From Oryzias latipes (lineage: Eukaryota > Chordata > Actinopteri > Beloniformes > Adrianichthyidae), in assembly GCF_002234675.1 (NCBI RefSeq), contig NC_019866.2, positions 6,367,307-6,431,306 of the forward strand: a stretch of 64,000 nt of DNA, read 5' to 3'. The notes below the pieces were generated by a model. The model was given only the letters and a program-made list of their open reading frames with translations, did not search any database and was not told the DNA's origin. The number at the start of each line of letters is the position of its first letter. Positions within the stretch are counted from its first letter, which is position 1. Both the position numbers and the translations under genes were made by a program. Of this stretch, positions 59,551 through 64,000 are shown piece after piece.

Positions 59551-61723
59551 ATGGCGTCCAGAAAAACGTCCCTTTTTGTTAAAGCGCTGCTGGATCTAAA
59601 TGAAGTCCACTTCTACACGGCTGCCAGAGGGATCAGAGGAGCCCAGCTCAGGTGAGTCCCACCAAAGATGGGTGGAGCGCCAAAAAAGACTCTTTCCCAC
59701 CTGTTGGGGGTTAGATTTTAAATAAACATGTCTCGTTGTATTTTAACTGTATATTTCTTGCTTAGACTTTTTGTTGTAGCTGCTTTATTGAAGAGCTGCC
59801 TTTCATAGGAGAGTGATGTAACACAGAATATTGAGTGTCCCATGACATTAACATCCTAGGGGGGTGCAATCCATTTCAATTTTCCACAGAACAGTGACGT
59901 GAATGAACGCCCTTGACTCTAAATTCAGATCATTTCTCTTGACTTAGACCAAAAATGCATAGACTTTAATAGTCCAGGTGTTGCCAAAATTACAATTTTA
60001 GTGTACCTAATAATGAAAAAAAACTTCTTAACTTAAATAAATTAAATTGTCATTATTTATTTTTCTTTAGATGCTTACAAGAATCTTTTCCCCTCAGCAG
60101 ACATCTAAGTTCCTTGATTGCCAGGAGAAGCAGTCTCCAGCTCTGCCCTGTCAGCCCCCTGAACACACCCAGTCGCAGCTTCATCAACCTGGCCGCAGCC
60201 ATCAGCCCCCGCAGGGTGGAATACACAGAGTCTCGGACACTGGAGTGAGTCTCACGTCTGAATCTTCAAAATGCCTCCAAAAAAAAGGATTTGAAGTTTA
60301 AAACGGTACAATGAAAACATTAATTAAATTATTTTTTTTTGCATCTCTACATCCAGGTATACTCCGGAGCAGATGTACAATGTAGTTGCCAATGTGGAAA
60401 AGTACCAATATTTTGTTCCTTGGTGTAAAAAGTCCCGGGTGATTAAAGGACGTAACGGCAACGTCCAGGCAGAACTTGAAATAGGATTTCCCCCCATTAC
60501 GGAGAGATACACTTCTGATGTAACCTTTGATCCAAATCGCCAAGTTAGAGTAAGTAAAAAAAAAAACTCTAAACACCTTTGGGGTTTTTTTTTTGCAAAC
60601 AATACAATTTTTATTTATTTATAAAAATAACAAGGGATTATAAAAATCCTTCAACCCAGTTTTGTTTTTTTGAAACAGGCTATTTGCACTGAGGGGTCCC
60701 TGTTCAACCATCTAGAAACAATATGGAGATTTTCCCCCGGAGCCAAAGACCAGCCAAACTCCTGCCTAGTGGACTTTTTGGTAAGATTTTACTTTAATTT
60801 ATTGGTATTAAAACATGCATTTGGATGTTATTGCAGTAAAAACTAAAAATATTGACTTGTTTCTCATCAGTTAATATCGAGCTGTTCAACATCAGTATTG
60901 AAATGCATTCTTGAAAATCGGATGATATGCATGAATTGCCAAAAAAGAAAAGTGGCCATGACCTAAAATCTATTTAAATTAGGACATTTTCTTGTCCTTA
61001 AATCTGGCCTGCAAGTTGTAAACTCATGTTTTGCTTGTAAAATGACTAATTTTTAGCAAAACATTTTTTTTCTTAAAATTAGCAAGCAAGTTTATTAATC
61101 TTACACTTGCTTTTGTTGGTGTCTAAGATCAAGACTATACGATTTTTACAACTATTTTTAAGATGAATAATCATAGGTAGATTGATAAAGTTTGCAGTGT
61201 CTTTGCAGATCAGTTTGCAAAGCTAATGAGAGCTCATCAGCGATCCGGATGTTTTGACTTCCATCTTGTTACGCTCTAAATGTAGCTGTGATTAGCATGC
61301 TGCTGTTCCCATTTGAGACTTTAAATAGCAACACGAACAGGTAACACTAAGGAGAAGCTGACAGAGCCCTGACCTCTACCTCAAGGCTTGAGCTAATTAC
61401 CTCCAGGAACTGGTTGAGTTTCATTAGAATAGCTTTTGTAAGGCCAATGGTTACCACTTTTAAAATTCAAAGAAAGTCCTGTATCAATTCTAAAAACAGA
61501 CCAGAAAATCAAGATTGTCTCACTATTTTCTCTCCTGCTTTCATGTCTTTTGCAGGTGTCCTTTGAGTTCAAGTCTCTTTTGCACTCTCAGCTGGCCAGT
61601 ATGTTCCTTGATGAAGTGGTGAAACAAATGGTCGGTGCCTTTGAGTCGCGGGCAGCAGCACTTTACAGGAACCACACCAGTGCAATAATAAGAAGGCAGC
61701 CGGCTATAAGCAACTCCCTCTGA
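59551..61723 (+). CDS. coq10: Coenzyme Q-binding protein COQ10 homologue, mitochondrial
   Basis: START/polyketide-cyclase-fold protein that binds coenzyme Q and supports its delivery in the inner mitochondrial membrane. Coding exons: 59551-59651, 60071-60244, 60357-60549, 60679-60780, 61556-61723 (stop TGA); phase is kept, giving 245 aa. The N-terminal 60 residues are rich in Arg, Ser and Leu and poor in acid, like a mitochondrial presequence. The core has [36 protein letters not shown] and [13 protein letters not shown], all family hallmarks. The C-terminus ([19 protein letters not shown]) lacks the PREL...HEVH end shared by human COQ10A and COQ10B. The core agrees with COQ10A at some diagnostic positions (for example AQLE-type, VDF, TMF-like) and COQ10B at others (EIGF, KQM), so I do not assign it to either. 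Confidence 0.93.
61040..61360 (+). repeat. Segmental repeat copy 1, coq10 intron 4
   Basis: From GTGTCTAAGATCAAGACTAT through GTAACACTAAGGAGAAGCTG the sequence is nearly identical, with scattered substitutions, to 63758-64000. Weaker similarity extends about 80 bp to the left. It is in direct orientation, about 2.6 kb from the other copy. Confidence 0.85.
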
Positions 61724-63674
61724 CCTCTTTTGAAATGACACATTCATTGAGACTTTATGCTTCCAGCCTGCTGACACTGGATCTTCTCTTTGCACACTTT
61801 TGTCAAGTAACCATGTTGATAATGTTTTAAACTTTATTTATAAACCAGAAGTTTTTTGTTTTTTTAAAGCAGTTCTGTATATTTTTATTTATTTTATGTA
61901 ATGAAATGTTTTCAACTTGTCATGGCAAATTTGGTGTGAAAATGTTCAAGTTCTTTCATGTCTTTGCTGGATTGTCCACCAAGGATGTGTTAAACAACTA
62001 TCAAGGAAAAGTTAAAGTGTGATTTATTGGATTTGTTTATCTTCAAGTGCGTATAGTCATTGCTGAGTTTATAGGTAAGCATACCACAAAATGCTTGGAC
62101 TTACGGGAATATTGCGTAAATGACCTGTGACCTCAGGGCACTGTTGACCTCTCCCTCCCACATATTTATTCTGACAACAGCAGGGACTTCTATAGAGATG
62201 GCTCTTGGTTTAACTAGACTCAATTTATTCCAATTATTGCATTGTAATAATTTTTTTGATTTAACTATTGTCTCACTAAATTTGACCTAAATATGGAGAT
62301 TCTGTGTGCATATATGCTCCTGACCTCTTGACTATATCGTACTTAAAATATTTCAATGGATCTGGTTAAATGAAGGTTAATAATCATAAACTTCTCACTA
62401 AAAGGCAACTTGGTGTAGATGAATGCATCATGAGTGAGATCAACACACATGTAGGTCAGAAAAAAAAATGCCCGTTACGTCAGAAGGAAAGGAAGATCTC
62501 ATGATGAGGAAACCTTCTGCTGCTGAGCTTTGACCTGACAACAACCTGCTTCAACACTGACCTACAAGCTAAATGAAGACCTTTGGATTTTTTTTCTTTC
62601 ATCCGTCACTCTTTCTGCTCTGTTCTTGTCATGGTGGAATTGGGTGAAACTGGACTCGTCAGATCAGATGACTTGGTTCTCCACTGTTTGCTCCTTCCAT
62701 GCTTTACTGAGCAAACAGACACCTTGTTAGTTTGCTCATAGATTTGTTTTCACTACAAAGAAGTTTATCTTGGGCCAAACTGTTTTTCCAAAGCTTGTTT
62801 AAGTTTTTTTCACCTAAAAGGCTGAAAGAGTACGTACTTACTTTCGCAATCAAGGTCAACACACTATAAAGGTGAGGGTTATTATTCCTCACATATCAGG
62901 AAGTCTTCAAAAGTGTTTTTGCTCTTTTTTTTTTTTTCTCTCCCCAAAAATAAAATTCAAGCGACTAACTTTACATCATCTAGGTTAGTAACTGTGTTTT
63001 TTTAGCTGTTAAATAATTATCCATCCATTTTCTCCAACCCACTGAAACCCATTCAGGGTCACAGCGTTGCTGGAGCCTGTCCAAAAACAGGCCACTTGGA
63101 AATCAGTCAACAATTTCAACCCCATTGGCAGATTTTCTTTAAATAAGCAAAGAAAATCAGCTTACAGAAAAAGAATTCTAGTTTTTAAGACACGCTTTCT
63201 TAAAACTTTCTCTTGCAAGATAGAACATATTTTTCTTCAAATTTTCTTAAGATTTTGTTTTTTCTGTGTTGACAGGTTGCCAGTCTGTTGCTGGACCACA
63301 CAATCGCAAATTGGGAACAATGTAGAATCTCAAAATACCAAACAATAAGTAATGGCAGAGTAATTATACTTCATTCAATAGTATTTTTTAATCATAAAAC
63401 TTTGATGAGCTTCATAAGAACAAAAAAAATATTGCAACAATTTATCTTGAGTGTATTTCGAGAGTCCTCATCAAATATAAACCTCAACAAATTAGTGTCA
63501 AAAACAGCAAATTACCTTCCTAAATTGTGTTTTCTAGATTTTTATGATGATTTTCATGGATTTAATGGTGGTTAGTTCTCCGACTACAAACACAATGCTA
63601 AATGTTTGATTTTCTTTTATGACTTTTTACACTATTGAAACCATACCAAGGTAGTCCATTTCAAAGGCTTTTTG
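61724..63674. other. coq10 3' UTR and intergenic
   Basis: No canonical AATAAA was found within about 500 bp of the coq10 stop. A short SINE/LINE-like scrap (ATCCATCCATTTTCTCCAAC, ATTCAGGGTCACAGCGTTGC, about 63020-63085) is present. No further gene recognised. Confidence 0.45.
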
Positions 63675-64000
63675 ACTCATTTTTAAGTAGAATTAGCAAA
63701 TTAACATTTTTTTTCTTAGAAGAAGTTTAATATTCTTACACATCCTATTGTTTGTGTCTAAGATCAAGACTATACAATTTTTACAACTATTTTTAAGATG
63801 AATAATCATAGGTAGATTGATAAAGTTTGCAGTGTCTTTGCAGATCAGTTTGCAAAGCTGAGGAGAGTTCATAAGCGATCCGGAAGTTTTGACTTCTGTC
63901 TTGTTACTCTCTAAATGTAGCTGTGATTAGCAAGCTGCTGTTCCCATTTGAGACTTTAAATAGCAACACAGACAGGTAACACTAAGGAGAAGATGACAGA
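63675..64000 (+). repeat. Segmental repeat copy 2, cut by the window end
   Basis: Direct repeat of 61040-61360. Most positions are identical; differences include CGATTT/CAATTT and GCATGC/GCAAGC. It runs to the last base of the window, so its true length is unknown. Confidence 0.85.

Noticed and set aside
1-64000. CRISPR arrays, bacterial operons, integrated virus genes, tRNA or rRNA genes
   Set aside because: I looked for regularly spaced repeats, Shine-Dalgarno-led gene runs, viral polymerase or capsid motifs and tRNA folds and found none. The only tRNA-like pieces are decayed SINE heads.

Overview
The window is nuclear DNA from a bony fish, most likely a percomorph teleost; I cannot name the species. 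Four intron-containing protein-coding genes have canonical GT-AG splice sites and encode clear vertebrate orthologues. The space between them is AT-rich and full of short inverted-repeat DNA elements, tRNA-derived or SINE-like repeats and decayed LINE fragments of fish type. I see no prokaryotic genes, CRISPR arrays, or tRNA or rRNA genes.

Layout, left to right. (1) 0.5-13.0 kb, + strand: atp6v0a1, the a1 subunit of the vacuolar proton pump membrane sector, with 20 constitutive coding exons and one 18-nt optional micro-exon. A CCAAT box and a CLEAR/TFEB-type E-box lie at its promoter. (2) 13.0-27.4 kb: intergenic, with LINE fragments and nested miniature transposons. (3) 27.4-37.5 kb, - strand: a DAP-kinase-related STK17 gene (7 coding exons, 360 codons, closer to STK17A than STK17B) with a long 3' UTR. 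(4) 37.5-55.2 kb: a large gene-free stretch holding repeats and a few islands of non-repetitive sequence with nuclear-receptor-type sites. (5) 55.2-57.5 kb, + strand: hsd17b1, six exons, 291 aa, the estrogenic 17beta-hydroxysteroid dehydrogenase. (6) 59.4-61.7 kb, + strand: a COQ10-family START-domain gene, five exons, 245 aa, with a TATA/CRE promoter. (7) 61.8-64.0 kb: intergenic, ending in a second copy of a roughly 300-bp segment also present in coq10 intron 4.

The genes are not an operon-like unit. What they share is history. ATP6V0A1 and HSD17B1 are near neighbours in the same orientation on human 17q21 (the HOXB side of the four-fold paralogy). Human STK17A/B and COQ10A/B lie on the HOXA/HOXD and HOXC/HOXD chromosomes. 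The STK17 and COQ10 genes here, sitting with ATP6V0A1 and HSD17B1, may therefore be HOXB-paralogon ohnologues that humans have lost. This is the most interesting hypothesis the window supports. It is an inference from gene order and needs a phylogeny.
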